A stretch of 64,000 nucleotides of DNA, from positions 1 through 64,000 of the forward strand of contig NZ_JABUZG010000081.1 of assembly GCF_014897815.1 (NCBI RefSeq), read 5' to 3'. Origin of the DNA: Psychrobacter sp. PG1. GTDB lineage: Bacteria > Pseudomonadota > Gammaproteobacteria > Pseudomonadales > Moraxellaceae. Shown piece by piece: positions 8,311 through 16,594 of the stretch; the stretch's first letter is position 1, and every line of letters starts with the position of its first letter. Under the pieces are notes generated by a model, which was not told the origin of the DNA, did no database searches, and was given only the letters and a program-made list of their open reading frames with translations. Made by a program: the position numbers and the translations under genes.

Positions 8311-9609
8311 TTATAAGAAAGCTCGCAATATCTGATTGAGATAACGTTGACCCAATAGCGTTGGCTGTAGCCGCTCGGTATTGTCTACTAGCAATCCCTG
8401 AGTAATCAATTGCGCCACTTGTACAGCAATATCATCGTAACTCAGCCCTGTCCTTGCAGTAAACATAGACCAAGCGACGCCATCATGTAGACGTAGCGCA
8501 TTCAGCATAAACTCACTGACCAATTCATCACTGTCAATTTCCTGCCAACCCACCATTTTTGGTGAATTTCGTTTAACAGAAGAGTCAGTGTTATCTTGAT
8601 AATCCACATAATCTTTAGGCAGTCGTGACTTACTAAAACGATAAATACCAGAGTCTGCTAGCAAGTCATTCTTTAAGCCATTCTCTGTCAATGCTGATGC
8701 TTCATGAGCAATCGTTACTTTGCCATGCGCGCCCGCACCAATCGCTAGGTAGTCACCAAATTGCCAGTAATTAACATTGTGACAGCATGCCTCATCTGAC
8801 GCGCCTGCCCACGCGGATACTTCGTAATTGCGGTAGCCCAACTGCTGCAACAACGCTTGACCTGCCTGCTCAATATCTGCCAAGTTATCCTCATCTGGTA
8901 AAATCGGCTGGCTACGGTAAAATACGGTATTGGGCTCAATCGTTAATTGATACCAAGAGATATGCGTCGCCCCAGCATCATGCGCCATCTGGATATCGTT
9001 CAGCGCCTCATTCATCGTTTGCTGCGGTAGCCCATGCATCAAATCGACATTGACTCGCTCAAACCCAGCTGCGCAAGCTGCACGAATCGCTGACAATGCT
9101 TGTGCAGGGTCATGTATGCGACCAAGGGTTTTGAGCTTATCAGCAGCAAAACTTTGTACACCTATCGACAAACGATTGATACCCACCTCTAAATATTGGG
9201 AAAAAGGCGCATGCTCAAGCGTGCCCGGATTGGCTTCCATCGTCACTTCAATGCCATCAGCAAACTTAAAAATGTTGCGTAAGCCAGTAAACAATCGCTG
9301 GTATTGCGCAATGGGTAGCAGTGAAGGCGTACCACCACCGATAAAAATCGAACTGATTTCACGCGCTTGGGTTAACGACTGCTGCATGGCGGCATCTGAC
9401 AGCAGCGCATCCACATATTCGTCATACATAGATAGCTGCATATCCATCGGCAGCTCATGCGAATTAAAATCACAATAAGGGCATTTTTTGACACACCACG
9501 GGATATGAATATAAAGCGCCAGTGGAATGGCGCTTACCTGTATCCCACTCGCAGTATTATTAAAAGCGCTGAGATTATCAGAAAAATGAGCAGGTGTAAT
9601 ATTTGACAT
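8311..9609 (-). CDS. hemW: HemW-like radical SAM protein (haem chaperone)
   Basis: A radical-SAM enzyme of the coproporphyrinogen-III-oxidase-like family. IHIPWCVKKCPYCDFNSHE carries the CxxxCxxC that binds the 4Fe-4S cluster, followed by SIFIGGGTPSLL, VTMEANPGTLE, RLSIGVQSF and NVDLMHGLPQQT, then HISWYQLTIEPNT and NYWQFGDYLAIGAGAHGK. The extra N-terminal CxxC-region residues of true HemN are absent, which favours HemW, a haem-binding chaperone, over the anaerobic oxidase. At 432 residues it is longer than E. coli HemW (about 378); the extra length is an N-terminal 25-residue lead and an insert near residues 305-345. Function is inferred from the family. Confidence 0.88.
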   Translation of the reverse strand: MSNITPAHFSDNLSAFNNTASGIQVSAIPLALYIHIPWCVKKCPYCDFNSHELPMDMQLSMYDEYVDALLSDAAMQQSLTQAREISSIFIGGGTPSLLPIAQYQRLFTGLRNIFKFADGIEVTMEANPGTLEHAPFSQYLEVGINRLSIGVQSFAADKLKTLGRIHDPAQALSAIRAACAAGFERVNVDLMHGLPQQTMNEALNDIQMAHDAGATHISWYQLTIEPNTVFYRSQPILPDEDNLADIEQAGQALLQQLGYRNYEVSAWAGASDEACCHNVNYWQFGDYLAIGAGAHGKVTIAHEASALTENGLKNDLLADSGIYRFSKSRLPKDYVDYQDNTDSSVKRNSPKMVGWQEIDSDELVSEFMLNALRLHDGVAWSMFTARTGLSYDDIAVQVAQLITQGLLVDNTERLQPTLLGQRYLNQILRAFL

Positions 9610-9807
9610 AAACGAAGGTATCTATAAAAAAGGTTACATAAATGGATGACTGCTGTCACTAGCAGAAAGTAGCGCTAGGATAACGGCTAATGTGATTAAA
9701 AAAAAGGCTATCTTAAAGAAAAGCCGATCAATAACAAAACCAATCACAAACATTCATGTTAACCCTGTACTTTTATAGGCAAAATAGTGAAGAATGATGG
9801 CATAAAG

Positions 9808-9867
9808 TGACATTGTATTAAATGATATTGTATTAAATGACATTGCATACAGTGATATTGCAAATAA
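9808..9867 (+). repeat. 15-bp tandem repeat, four units
   Basis: Units start at 9808, 9823, 9838 and 9853: tgacattgtattaaa, tgatattgtattaaa, tgacattgcatacag, tgatattgcaaataa. The first two differ by one base. The array ends 33 bases before the EVE-domain gene, in its likely promoter region. Confidence 0.85.
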
Positions 9868-9900
9868 TGAATGGCTGATAATGATAAATAGGATAAAGAT

Positions 9901-10395
9901 ATGGCTTATTGGTTGATGAAATCCAACCCCCAGTTTTTTGGTATTGATGATTTGCAACGCCTAGAGACCGACAGTTGGGATGGTGTGCGCAATTACCGTG
10001 CTCGTAACTTCATGCGTGACGAGATGCAGGTCGGCGACAAGGTATTCTTTTATCACTCTAGCGCTAAGCCGTCTGGCGTCGCTGGCATCATGACGGTAAG
10101 CAAAGCAGGCTACCCTGACCCTTGCCAGTTCCATCCTGAGCACCGTCATTACGATCCTATTGCCACCGAAGATGAGCCACGCTGGTATATGGTAGACGTC
10201 ACTTTTGAGCAAGTATTTATTGATATTCTACCACTATCAGCCCTTAAATTTTTACCCGCACTTGAGGATTCACTATTAATGAGAAAAGGCTGTGAGCAAC
10301 TTACCGTGATTCCACTAGACGCCAAACACTGGTACGCCATTATGGATATGGCAGAAACACTTAATCTACTATCTGAGCAACCAGTGGTTAGATAG
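9901..10395 (+). CDS. EVE-domain protein
   Basis: A 164-residue single EVE (PUA-fold) domain. MAYWLMKSNPQFFGIDDLQR, WDGVRNYRARNFMRD, GDKVFFYHSSAKPSGVAGIM and PRWYMVDVTFEQVF are the family's signature segments, with the aromatic pocket residues expected for reading modified bases. Bacterial EVE proteins bind modified cytosine or other modified nucleotides; many are linked to restriction or tRNA metabolism. No restriction genes are nearby here, so this is the stand-alone housekeeping type. The start follows AGGATAAAGAT. Tandem 15-bp repeats lie directly upstream. Confidence 0.92.
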   Translation: MAYWLMKSNPQFFGIDDLQRLETDSWDGVRNYRARNFMRDEMQVGDKVFFYHSSAKPSGVAGIMTVSKAGYPDPCQFHPEHRHYDPIATEDEPRWYMVDVTFEQVFIDILPLSALKFLPALEDSLLMRKGCEQLTVIPLDAKHWYAIMDMAETLNLLSEQPVVR

Positions 10396-10543
10396 TAACG
10401 ATTGAGTAAGGTTTTTAGTGTTATCAACGAACACTTATTGATGCGCTGTCTGCAAAAAATTTGCTATATTTGCCATTTATGCTCAACAATTCATTTCTCG
10501 ATTTTCTTTATCACACCTTTATCCCCATTATCAGGACCCGCTT

Positions 10544-11584
10544 ATGAGCGCACCCAAACTGCTATTATCTGTATTAACTGTCAGCATGTTCAGTCTTACC
10601 CTTAGCGCCTGTGGCAGTGACGGGGACAAGGTCAAAGAGGAATATGACCGAATAGAAGATCAGGTGAACAATGAATATGATCGTGTGGAAGACAAGGTCA
10701 AAGAGAAGTATAAAGAAGTCGAAGATAAGCTGAGCGATGATGAAAAATCCATGGCCGAGATTCTGGAGTCGGTATTTTTACCAGAAGAATCGCTCGATAA
10801 TTTCTTGGATAAAATAACCCCAGAAGGCGGTCGCGGCGGTTTATATGTCGGACACTTTATTGAGATTGACGATGGTGACAGCGACGATATCGATATCGGT
10901 GCCGTTTACTTTGACATCAGCAAAGATGGCGCTGGCAGCGTAGATGGTAGCGTTAGTTATCAGCAGCAAGCCTGCCAAGAAAATAACACTCTGGGCATCA
11001 ACTCAGCCATTAAGGTTGACAACTATATCGCGGGTAAAATAACAGGCAGTCTCGATACGTTAGCGTTTTTAGACATTAAGTATATCAATGATTTGGGCGT
11101 AGAAACACCGAACTTATTAACCACCTTTGCGGGGAGCTTTGAGGAAAAAGAAGCAGGATCACCTTGGAGAGGTAGCTTTGAGTATCAGGATGGCATCGGC
11201 GGTAAAAAACTAACCAGTAGCGAAAAAAATTGCAACGTCACCTACACCATCAGCGATCGCTCTAATTTTAAGACGTACCCACTTGATTATAGTCTGGGCA
11301 AAATGACTCTTGATGTCATCGGTAATGGCAGTCAAAAGACCGTCACTTGGCAAAATCCTGCCAATACCAAGCATTTACTGGTCAGCCAAATTGATGTCAA
11401 CAAGGCCGAGTCTGGTGCCAACGGCTATGTGCAGAACGTGATATTAAGTAATCTTGAAACGCAGTTTGCCCCTGTCATTCCAGCCATGTTCACCAATTAC
11501 GTGATTGTCGTGCAAGCATTTGATGCCAATAATACCTTGATTGGCTATCAAGCAGTGGTGCAAGATTTGCCTGAGTCGCTATAA
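10544..11584 (+). CDS. Predicted lipoprotein with 11-residue coiled-coil repeats
   Basis: I do not recognise a family. The N-terminus MSAPKLLLSVLTVSMFSLTL leads to a lipobox LSAC (Cys23). Residues 29-72 are four 11-residue repeats (KVKEEYDRIED, QVNNEYDRVED, KVKEKYKEVED, KLSDDEKSMAE), a charged hendecad coiled coil that could act as a stalk from the outer membrane. The remaining 270 residues look like a beta-rich globular domain with two or more cysteines (SYQQQACQENN, SEKNCNVTYT) that could pair in the periplasm. It is a single gene, followed by a hairpin terminator about 150 bases on. Asp/Glu-rich overall. Confidence 0.8.
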   Translation: MSAPKLLLSVLTVSMFSLTLSACGSDGDKVKEEYDRIEDQVNNEYDRVEDKVKEKYKEVEDKLSDDEKSMAEILESVFLPEESLDNFLDKITPEGGRGGLYVGHFIEIDDGDSDDIDIGAVYFDISKDGAGSVDGSVSYQQQACQENNTLGINSAIKVDNYIAGKITGSLDTLAFLDIKYINDLGVETPNLLTTFAGSFEEKEAGSPWRGSFEYQDGIGGKKLTSSEKNCNVTYTISDRSNFKTYPLDYSLGKMTLDVIGNGSQKTVTWQNPANTKHLLVSQIDVNKAESGANGYVQNVILSNLETQFAPVIPAMFTNYVIVVQAFDANNTLIGYQAVVQDLPESL

Positions 11585-11738
11585 ATGCCTGCTGATGTGC
11601 CTATAAGTTAGAATGGTTATCGTCCAGTGCACACTCTATTGAATCGATTACCTTTCACAGTCAGTTTTTAAGATCAATACAACGCTTTTAAAGCGTTGAC
11701 ATCATAGCGTGGCTTCTTTACCATTCTATTTATTTATG

Positions 11739-11776
11739 ACCTGTCAATCCACTGCTTGGATTGACAGGTTATTTTT
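11739..11776 (+). terminator. Terminator for the coiled-coil lipoprotein gene
   Basis: A 13-bp perfect stem (acctgtcaatcca pairing with tggattgacaggt) with a 5-nt loop, followed by a T-rich run on the plus strand. Confidence 0.8.
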
Positions 11777-11911
11777 ATTTTTGTGCCTGACTTTTTTTGC
11801 ATACTCTGTCTATATGGGCTTGCTCATATTATTTATCGGAGTATTATCGTCGGCACGACTCCCCCTTTTACATCCAGCCAAAAAACTGGATTGGCTTGGT
11901 TAAACTTGCTT

Positions 11912-11928
11912 AGGGCGTGTCCTCATTT
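11912..11928 (+). mobile_element. Half-site identical to one arm of the tusC-tusB inverted repeat
   Basis: The 17 bases agggcgtgtcctcattt match the left arm at 6282-6298 exactly. No inverted partner is seen nearby, so this is probably one end of a decayed or excised insertion sequence upstream of the MATE gene. Confidence 0.5.
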
Positions 11929-12039
11929 GCTTTTCTGCTCAAATTTTTGGTCATGGTATGACCGTCTCGCTATTGTTTTGTTGATGGCAATATTTGCTCA
12001 TCTATCATAATTACCGCAAAGAATAAAAAGTTGCTCACT

Positions 12040-13407
12040 ATGGTTTTCCCATTATCTTTTAGAGATTTTAAAAGCTACAGCTTACGCTTAGGCGTGCTCG
12101 CGCTTCCTATTTTAATTACTCAGTTTTGCCAAGCAGCACTTGGTGTGGTCGATGCTATCATGGCAGGTCAAGTCTCCGCGCTTGATTTAGCAGCCGTCGC
12201 CGTTGGCTCTGGTATTTGGCTGCCGCTGTTTTTATTAGCCACTGGTATTTTAATCGCCACCACCCCTCTTATTGGTGAGGCGATTGGTCAAAATAAGCAC
12301 CATCAAGTACCGCATATCACGCAGCAGTCTTTATGGACCGCAAGTGTCATTGGTATTATGGGCTTTATCATCGTTAATTTAGCACCCAATGTACTTGGGG
12401 TCATGGGTGTGCCTGAAAACATCCAACCGATAGCAACGCAGTATTTGCATGGCGTGTCGTTTGGTTTTCCCGCACTGGCTGTCTATGCGGTGCTACGCAG
12501 TTATTGCGAAGCACTTGGGCGACCTGAGCCGGTGACAGTGATTAGTATTATCGGGCTACTTGCCGATATTCCCCTTAACTATATATTTATCCACGGTCTG
12601 TTTGGCATGCCCGAAATGGGCGGCGCAGGCTGCGGGGTCGCAACAGCAATAGTGTTATGGATAAATGTTTTATTACTGGCGGCTTATACCAGCTTTACTA
12701 AGCGACAGCAGTTTGCCAGCACGCGCTTCTTTTATGCCTTTGCCAGCCCTAACCGTGCACAGATTAAAAAGCTCCTTAAACTTGGTATTCCGATTGGTAT
12801 CTCTATCTTTTTTGAAGCCAGTTTGTTCAGCTTGGGCGCTCTTGTTATCAGTCCATTAGGTGAGCTAGCAACCGCATCGCATCAAGTGGCATTAGCGGTA
12901 ACCTCCCAGCTGTTTATGATTCCGATATCAGTCGCTATGGCACTGACAATCATGGTATCCAATCGTTTTGGCGAAAAAAACCTCATGGCGTTACGTCAAG
13001 TGCAAGCCACTGGTCTTATCTGGACAGTATTGATTGCACTCACGTGTATGCTTGGTATTTGGCTATTTAGGCCACAATTGGCAGCTGCATTCTCTGATAA
13101 CCCAGCCGTTATCACGCAATCTATGCATTTACTTATTTTTGCCCTTGGTTATCAGCTGTTCGATGGCTGGCAAGTCAACGTCGCTGGTATATTGCGCGGC
13201 ATGCAAGACACCACGATACCAATGTGGGTCACGTTGTTTTGTTACTGGCTGGTGGCATTGCCACTCGGTGTTTATTTGGTGCGCTTCACCGATATAGGCG
13301 CACAAGGGTTTTGGATGGCATTAATCACAGGTTTATTCTTATCGTCTATTCTACTCACCCTACGCCTGCGCTATCAACAAAAGCGTCTGACGGCGATGTG
13401 GGGTTAA
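12040..13407 (+). CDS. MATE-family efflux transporter (NorM-like)
   Basis: A roughly 455-residue inner-membrane protein with about twelve hydrophobic segments in two homologous halves, typical of Na+ or H+-driven multidrug and toxin extrusion. Family segments include LALPILITQFCQAALGVVDAIMAGQVS, GIWLPLFLLATGILIATTPLIGEAIGQ, LRSYCEALGRPEPV and, in the second half, LGIPIGISIFFEASLFSLGALVISPLG. The frame is open to a TTG at 12031; the ATG at 12040 behind AAAAG is the better start. Substrates cannot be predicted. It stands alone, downstream of a transposon-end remnant. Confidence 0.92.
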   Translation: MVFPLSFRDFKSYSLRLGVLALPILITQFCQAALGVVDAIMAGQVSALDLAAVAVGSGIWLPLFLLATGILIATTPLIGEAIGQNKHHQVPHITQQSLWTASVIGIMGFIIVNLAPNVLGVMGVPENIQPIATQYLHGVSFGFPALAVYAVLRSYCEALGRPEPVTVISIIGLLADIPLNYIFIHGLFGMPEMGGAGCGVATAIVLWINVLLLAAYTSFTKRQQFASTRFFYAFASPNRAQIKKLLKLGIPIGISIFFEASLFSLGALVISPLGELATASHQVALAVTSQLFMIPISVAMALTIMVSNRFGEKNLMALRQVQATGLIWTVLIALTCMLGIWLFRPQLAAAFSDNPAVITQSMHLLIFALGYQLFDGWQVNVAGILRGMQDTTIPMWVTLFCYWLVALPLGVYLVRFTDIGAQGFWMALITGLFLSSILLTLRLRYQQKRLTAMWG

Positions 13408-13488
13408 TGCAGCAGCGATACTGATGTAAATGCAGTATCTACTAACCATGACTAGCGCTACATGGTCACATAGACTATGATAAATCAT

Positions 13489-13518
13489 TAAGCATTTCTT
13501 ACTCGTAAGAAATGCTTA
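13489..13518 (+). terminator. Perfect 13-bp hairpin after the MATE gene
   Basis: taagcatttctta and taagaaatgctta pair around a CTCG tetraloop. No strong U-tract follows. It is either the MATE terminator or a structure in the accB leader. Confidence 0.55.
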
Positions 13519-13657
13519 CGTCATAATATGTAAAAAAACTCAGTTAACAACTGTACATCGATTGCTCATTGCCATGAATATAGGTATCATTAGCAATTAC
13601 CTACACAATATTTAGTTACACTATTTCTTGAAATTAGTAGAAGGCAAAATTAAAACT

Positions 13658-14086
13658 ATGGATATTGAAAAAATACGCACCCTAATCGCCCTCATGGAAG
13701 AAAGTGAACTGGTTAATTTAGAAATCAGCTCAGATGATGAACACATCAGCTTAACTCGTCACTATGATGCGCCTGCACCGACCATGATGGCCGCACCTGC
13801 TGCTGGCATTGCCCCTATCACTGCTGAAGCAAAGCCAGCGGTAAAAGCGGGTAGCGTTGAGACATCGCCGATGGTTGGTGTTTATTACTCAGCCCCTAGC
13901 CCTAATGATCCGCCATTCGTAAAGGTCGGACAAAAGGTGCAAGCTGGTGACACATTGGGCATCATCGAAGCCATGAAAATTATGAATCCTCTTGAGGCAA
14001 CGCAAAGTGGTGTCGTTGACGAAATCTTAGTCGATAACTCCGAAGTGGTACAGTTTGGTCAACCCGTCATACGCTATAAAGCTTAA
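13658..14086 (+). CDS. accB: Acetyl-CoA carboxylase biotin carboxyl carrier protein
   Basis: A 142-residue BCCP, the biotin-bearing subunit of acetyl-CoA carboxylase, first step of fatty-acid synthesis. MDIEKIRTLIALMEESELVNLEI is the N-terminal segment. A Pro/Ala-rich linker (residues about 38-65) precedes the biotinyl domain, with the target lysine in EAMKIMNPLE (about K107) and the 'thumb' segment YYSAPSPNDPPFV typical of type I BCCP. A longer frame starts at a TTG (13628) without a ribosome-binding site; the ATG at 13658 matches the family start. accC follows after 154 bases. Confidence 0.96.
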   Translation: MDIEKIRTLIALMEESELVNLEISSDDEHISLTRHYDAPAPTMMAAPAAGIAPITAEAKPAVKAGSVETSPMVGVYYSAPSPNDPPFVKVGQKVQAGDTLGIIEAMKIMNPLEATQSGVVDEILVDNSEVVQFGQPVIRYKA

Positions 14087-14240
14087 CGACACTATTTACC
14101 AACCTTTACCTCATTATGATAGAGATTTCGTTATCATTTGGCATTTTAGCTTGAGTTATTTTATCTTTATCGTAGCTCAATTTAATAGTGCCTAAAATAA
14201 CGACTCTATCAATGACCGCCGCTTCGACAAGGATGACCCC

Positions 14241-15602
14241 ATGATAAAAAAACTGCTCATCGCCAATAGAGGTGAGATTGCCCTACGTATCGTTCGAGCC
14301 TGCAAAGCCCTTGGCATAGAGACCGTCGGTGTCTACTCTACAGCTGATGCAAACTTGATGCACCTGCGCTTTGTTGATGAGGCAATCTGTATTGGCAAAC
14401 CCAATGCCAATCAAAGCTATCTTGATATCAATACTATTTTAACCGCAGCTGAAATCACTGGTGCCGATGCTATCCATCCGGGTTATGGTTTTTTGGCTGA
14501 AAATGCTGAATTCGCTGAACGCGTCGAAGAAGCAGGTCTCACTTTCGTCGGTCCTAATGCTGACCACATCCGATTAATGGGTAACAAAGTCTCTGCTATT
14601 AATGCGATGAAAAAGGCTGGCGTACCCACCGTCCCTGGCTCAGTAGGCGCGGTGACATTGCATAATGCTGAAGAACAAGCACGCAATATCGGCTTTCCTT
14701 TATTGATCAAAGCCGCTTCTGGCGGCGGCGGTCGCGGTATGCGTGTGGTTGAACGCTTCGAAGAAGTCATCGGTCAAGTACAGGCAGCTAAGCAAGAAGC
14801 TGAGCTGTGGTTTGGCGATGATACCGTGTATATGGAACGTTACCTACAAAATCCGCGCCACGTAGAGATACAAGTGCTTGGCGATGGTAACGGTAATGCC
14901 ATTCACTTATACGATCGAGACTGTTCATTGCAACGTCGTCACCAAAAAGTATTAGAAGAAGCCCCTGCGCCTGATATTCCTGACGATGTGCGTCAGCCTA
15001 TCTTAGATGCTTGCGTTAAAGCATGTGAGTTGGTGAAATATCGCGGTGCGGGTACTTTTGAGTTTTTATTTGAAAATAATGAATACTTTTTTATTGAGAT
15101 GAATACTCGTGTGCAAGTTGAGCATCCAGTGACTGAGATGATTACTGGCATCGACGTGGTCGTCGAGCAGCTAAAAATCGCAGCCGGTTACGGTTTGTCT
15201 TATCGTCAAAGTGAGATTGAGATTCAAGGTCATGCGATTGAATGTCGTATCAATGCTGAAGATCCAGCCACCTTTATGCCTTGTCCTGGTACAGTCACTC
15301 AGCTGTTTGCACCCAGTGGCGCTGGTGTACGCTTTGACTCGCACCTCTACCCTGGCTACGAGATTCCAAGCTATTATGACTCATTAATTGGCAAGCTGAT
15401 CTGCCATGGTCAAACGCGGCAGCAAGCCGTATCTAAGACGCTACATGCACTCGATGAATTGGTAATTGAGGGTATTAAAACCAATATCCCACTACATCGT
15501 GATGTAATTTTGGCAGATGACAATTTCATCAATGAAGCACAAAATATTCATTACCTTGAAAGAGAGCTTCTGACTGGCAATAAAACGAAGACGGATGTAT
15601 AA
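14241..15602 (+). CDS. accC: Acetyl-CoA carboxylase biotin carboxylase subunit
   Basis: A 453-residue ATP-grasp enzyme that carboxylates biotin on AccB using ATP and bicarbonate. Visible are the N-terminal [23 protein letters not shown], the [12 protein letters not shown] segment, the ATP-binding glycine loop [14 protein letters not shown], the catalytic [15 protein letters not shown] and the closing ECRINAEDP. Length is normal. Start supported by AAGGATGACCCC before the ATG. Cotranscribed with accB and followed by a strong terminator. Confidence 0.97.
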   Translation: MIKKLLIANRGEIALRIVRACKALGIETVGVYSTADANLMHLRFVDEAICIGKPNANQSYLDINTILTAAEITGADAIHPGYGFLAENAEFAERVEEAGLTFVGPNADHIRLMGNKVSAINAMKKAGVPTVPGSVGAVTLHNAEEQARNIGFPLLIKAASGGGGRGMRVVERFEEVIGQVQAAKQEAELWFGDDTVYMERYLQNPRHVEIQVLGDGNGNAIHLYDRDCSLQRRHQKVLEEAPAPDIPDDVRQPILDACVKACELVKYRGAGTFEFLFENNEYFFIEMNTRVQVEHPVTEMITGIDVVVEQLKIAAGYGLSYRQSEIEIQGHAIECRINAEDPATFMPCPGTVTQLFAPSGAGVRFDSHLYPGYEIPSYYDSLIGKLICHGQTRQQAVSKTLHALDELVIEGIKTNIPLHRDVILADDNFINEAQNIHYLERELLTGNKTKTDV

Positions 15603-15623
15603 CCTATTTTATTGTTGAGCATA

Positions 15624-15660
15624 AAAAAAACCGCTATCGATCATTGATAGCGGTTTTTTT
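15624..15660. terminator. Bidirectional terminator between accC and the convergent unknown gene
   Basis: A 15-bp stem (aaaaaaaccgctatc pairing with gatagcggttttttt) with a 7-nt loop and poly-A/poly-T flanks. Confidence 0.9.
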
Positions 15661-15714
15661 ATGTTTCTATTTTAGAAAAAAACGGTCTTAAGTCTTATAA
15701 TTAACGATAAAGTG

Positions 15715-16335
15715 CTATGGCAACACTCTATTAAAATTCATAAAGCATTCATTACCATCAGGATCCGCACACCATTGCATTTGGTTGCCATCGTGGTTTA
15801 AAAACGCAATCAACGCTTCGTCAGTTTGGTCGATTTGGTTACCTGAACAATCTACCTCATTGTTGTCATAGACTGTTTTTAGCGCAATAATGGGCAACCC
15901 TTCTTCGCGGTGCGTGATTAGGTAACGACCATATGTCCACTCTTTGCCACTCACTGCCCACATCTCATTATCGGCCGCAAAATTATACAGCTCGCGGCAC
16001 TGGTTTGCTTTTTTAGCAGAGACCTTTAACTGGTTGTTGGTATTTGGCTTAATATTAAGGACGCGCTTTTCACTCTGCACAAGGACACCGCCTTCTGTGC
16101 CAGCAGTCACTTCTGGCTCATCACTTTTTGTCTGTTTCAGCTCTTTTGCTACAGCTTGTCTGGCTTTGGCTTCTTTGGTCATCGTGATACTACTGTCTAA
16201 GTCGATTTCCCATTGTCCTGCGATAGCTGGGCTGATATGAGTGGTAATAGTTGGTTTAGTGACCACTTCGCCATTTACTGGCAATGACGCCAAAATAGCA
16301 GCCAATGAAAATGAAGCAAGTGAGATAGGTTCCAT
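15715..16335 (-). CDS. Unknown protein, probably secreted
   Basis: I do not recognise this protein. From the ATG at 16335 (AAGG upstream) it is 206 residues. The start MEPISLASFSLAAILASLPVNGEV is a weak signal-peptide-like hydrophobic stretch. The middle is Lys/Glu-rich (residues about 50-80). The C-terminal half has several cysteines (NQCRELYNF, NEVDCSGNQ, MQWCADPDGNECFMNFN), consistent with disulfides in the periplasm, and motifs such as EWTYGRYLITHREEGLPIIALKT. The frame is open 84 bases further upstream, but that part lacks a start signal. Convergent with accC. Confidence 0.75.
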   Translation of the reverse strand: MEPISLASFSLAAILASLPVNGEVVTKPTITTHISPAIAGQWEIDLDSSITMTKEAKARQAVAKELKQTKSDEPEVTAGTEGGVLVQSEKRVLNIKPNTNNQLKVSAKKANQCRELYNFAADNEMWAVSGKEWTYGRYLITHREEGLPIIALKTVYDNNEVDCSGNQIDQTDEALIAFLNHDGNQMQWCADPDGNECFMNFNRVLP

Positions 16336-16510
16336 AATTAACCTTTTGTTTATAATAATATAATAGTATGAGTTATGTACATTAGCGTAAGTCTTAGACA
16401 TCAAAAACACAAGTAACATTATGCTATTAGTCGTGATGCTTTAGCCAACTGCAAGATAGGCGATAGTCATAAATGTCTACTTTCTGCATATAGACTGTCT
16501 TTTTTCATGC

Positions 16511-16560
16511 AAAAAATAACGCCATCGCTTTACTTGCCAAAGACAAGAAGCGACAGCGTT
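16511..16560 (-). terminator. Terminator after leuA
   Basis: On the minus strand aacgctgtcgctt pairs with aagcgatggcgtt (two G-U pairs), with an inner cttg/caag extension, then ATTTTTT. Confidence 0.8.
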
Positions 16561-16594
16561 ATAGCTACAAGTTATCAAAACGATCATAAAAATA

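Larger units (their letters stand above)
11585..12039. other. Intergenic region with palindrome, terminator and transposon-end remnant
   Basis: It contains a near-perfect 9+1+9 palindrome (caacgctttTaaagcgttg, about 11680-11698), the terminator at 11739-11776, and the transposon-end half-site at 11912-11928. Short plus-strand frames here run straight through the terminator hairpin and are unlikely to be genes. Confidence 0.6.

Noticed and set aside
9808..9867. CRISPR array
   Set aside because: The 15-bp units are directly adjacent with no spacers and there are no cas genes.
9754..9957. Minus-strand frame with repeated NTMS/NTIS-type pentapeptides
   Set aside because: The repeats are just the 15-bp tandem array read backwards; the frame overlaps the EVE gene start and has no start signal.
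11709..11903. 64-residue hydrophobic plus-strand frame
   Set aside because: It starts at GTG without a ribosome-binding site and runs through the terminator hairpin at 11739-11769.
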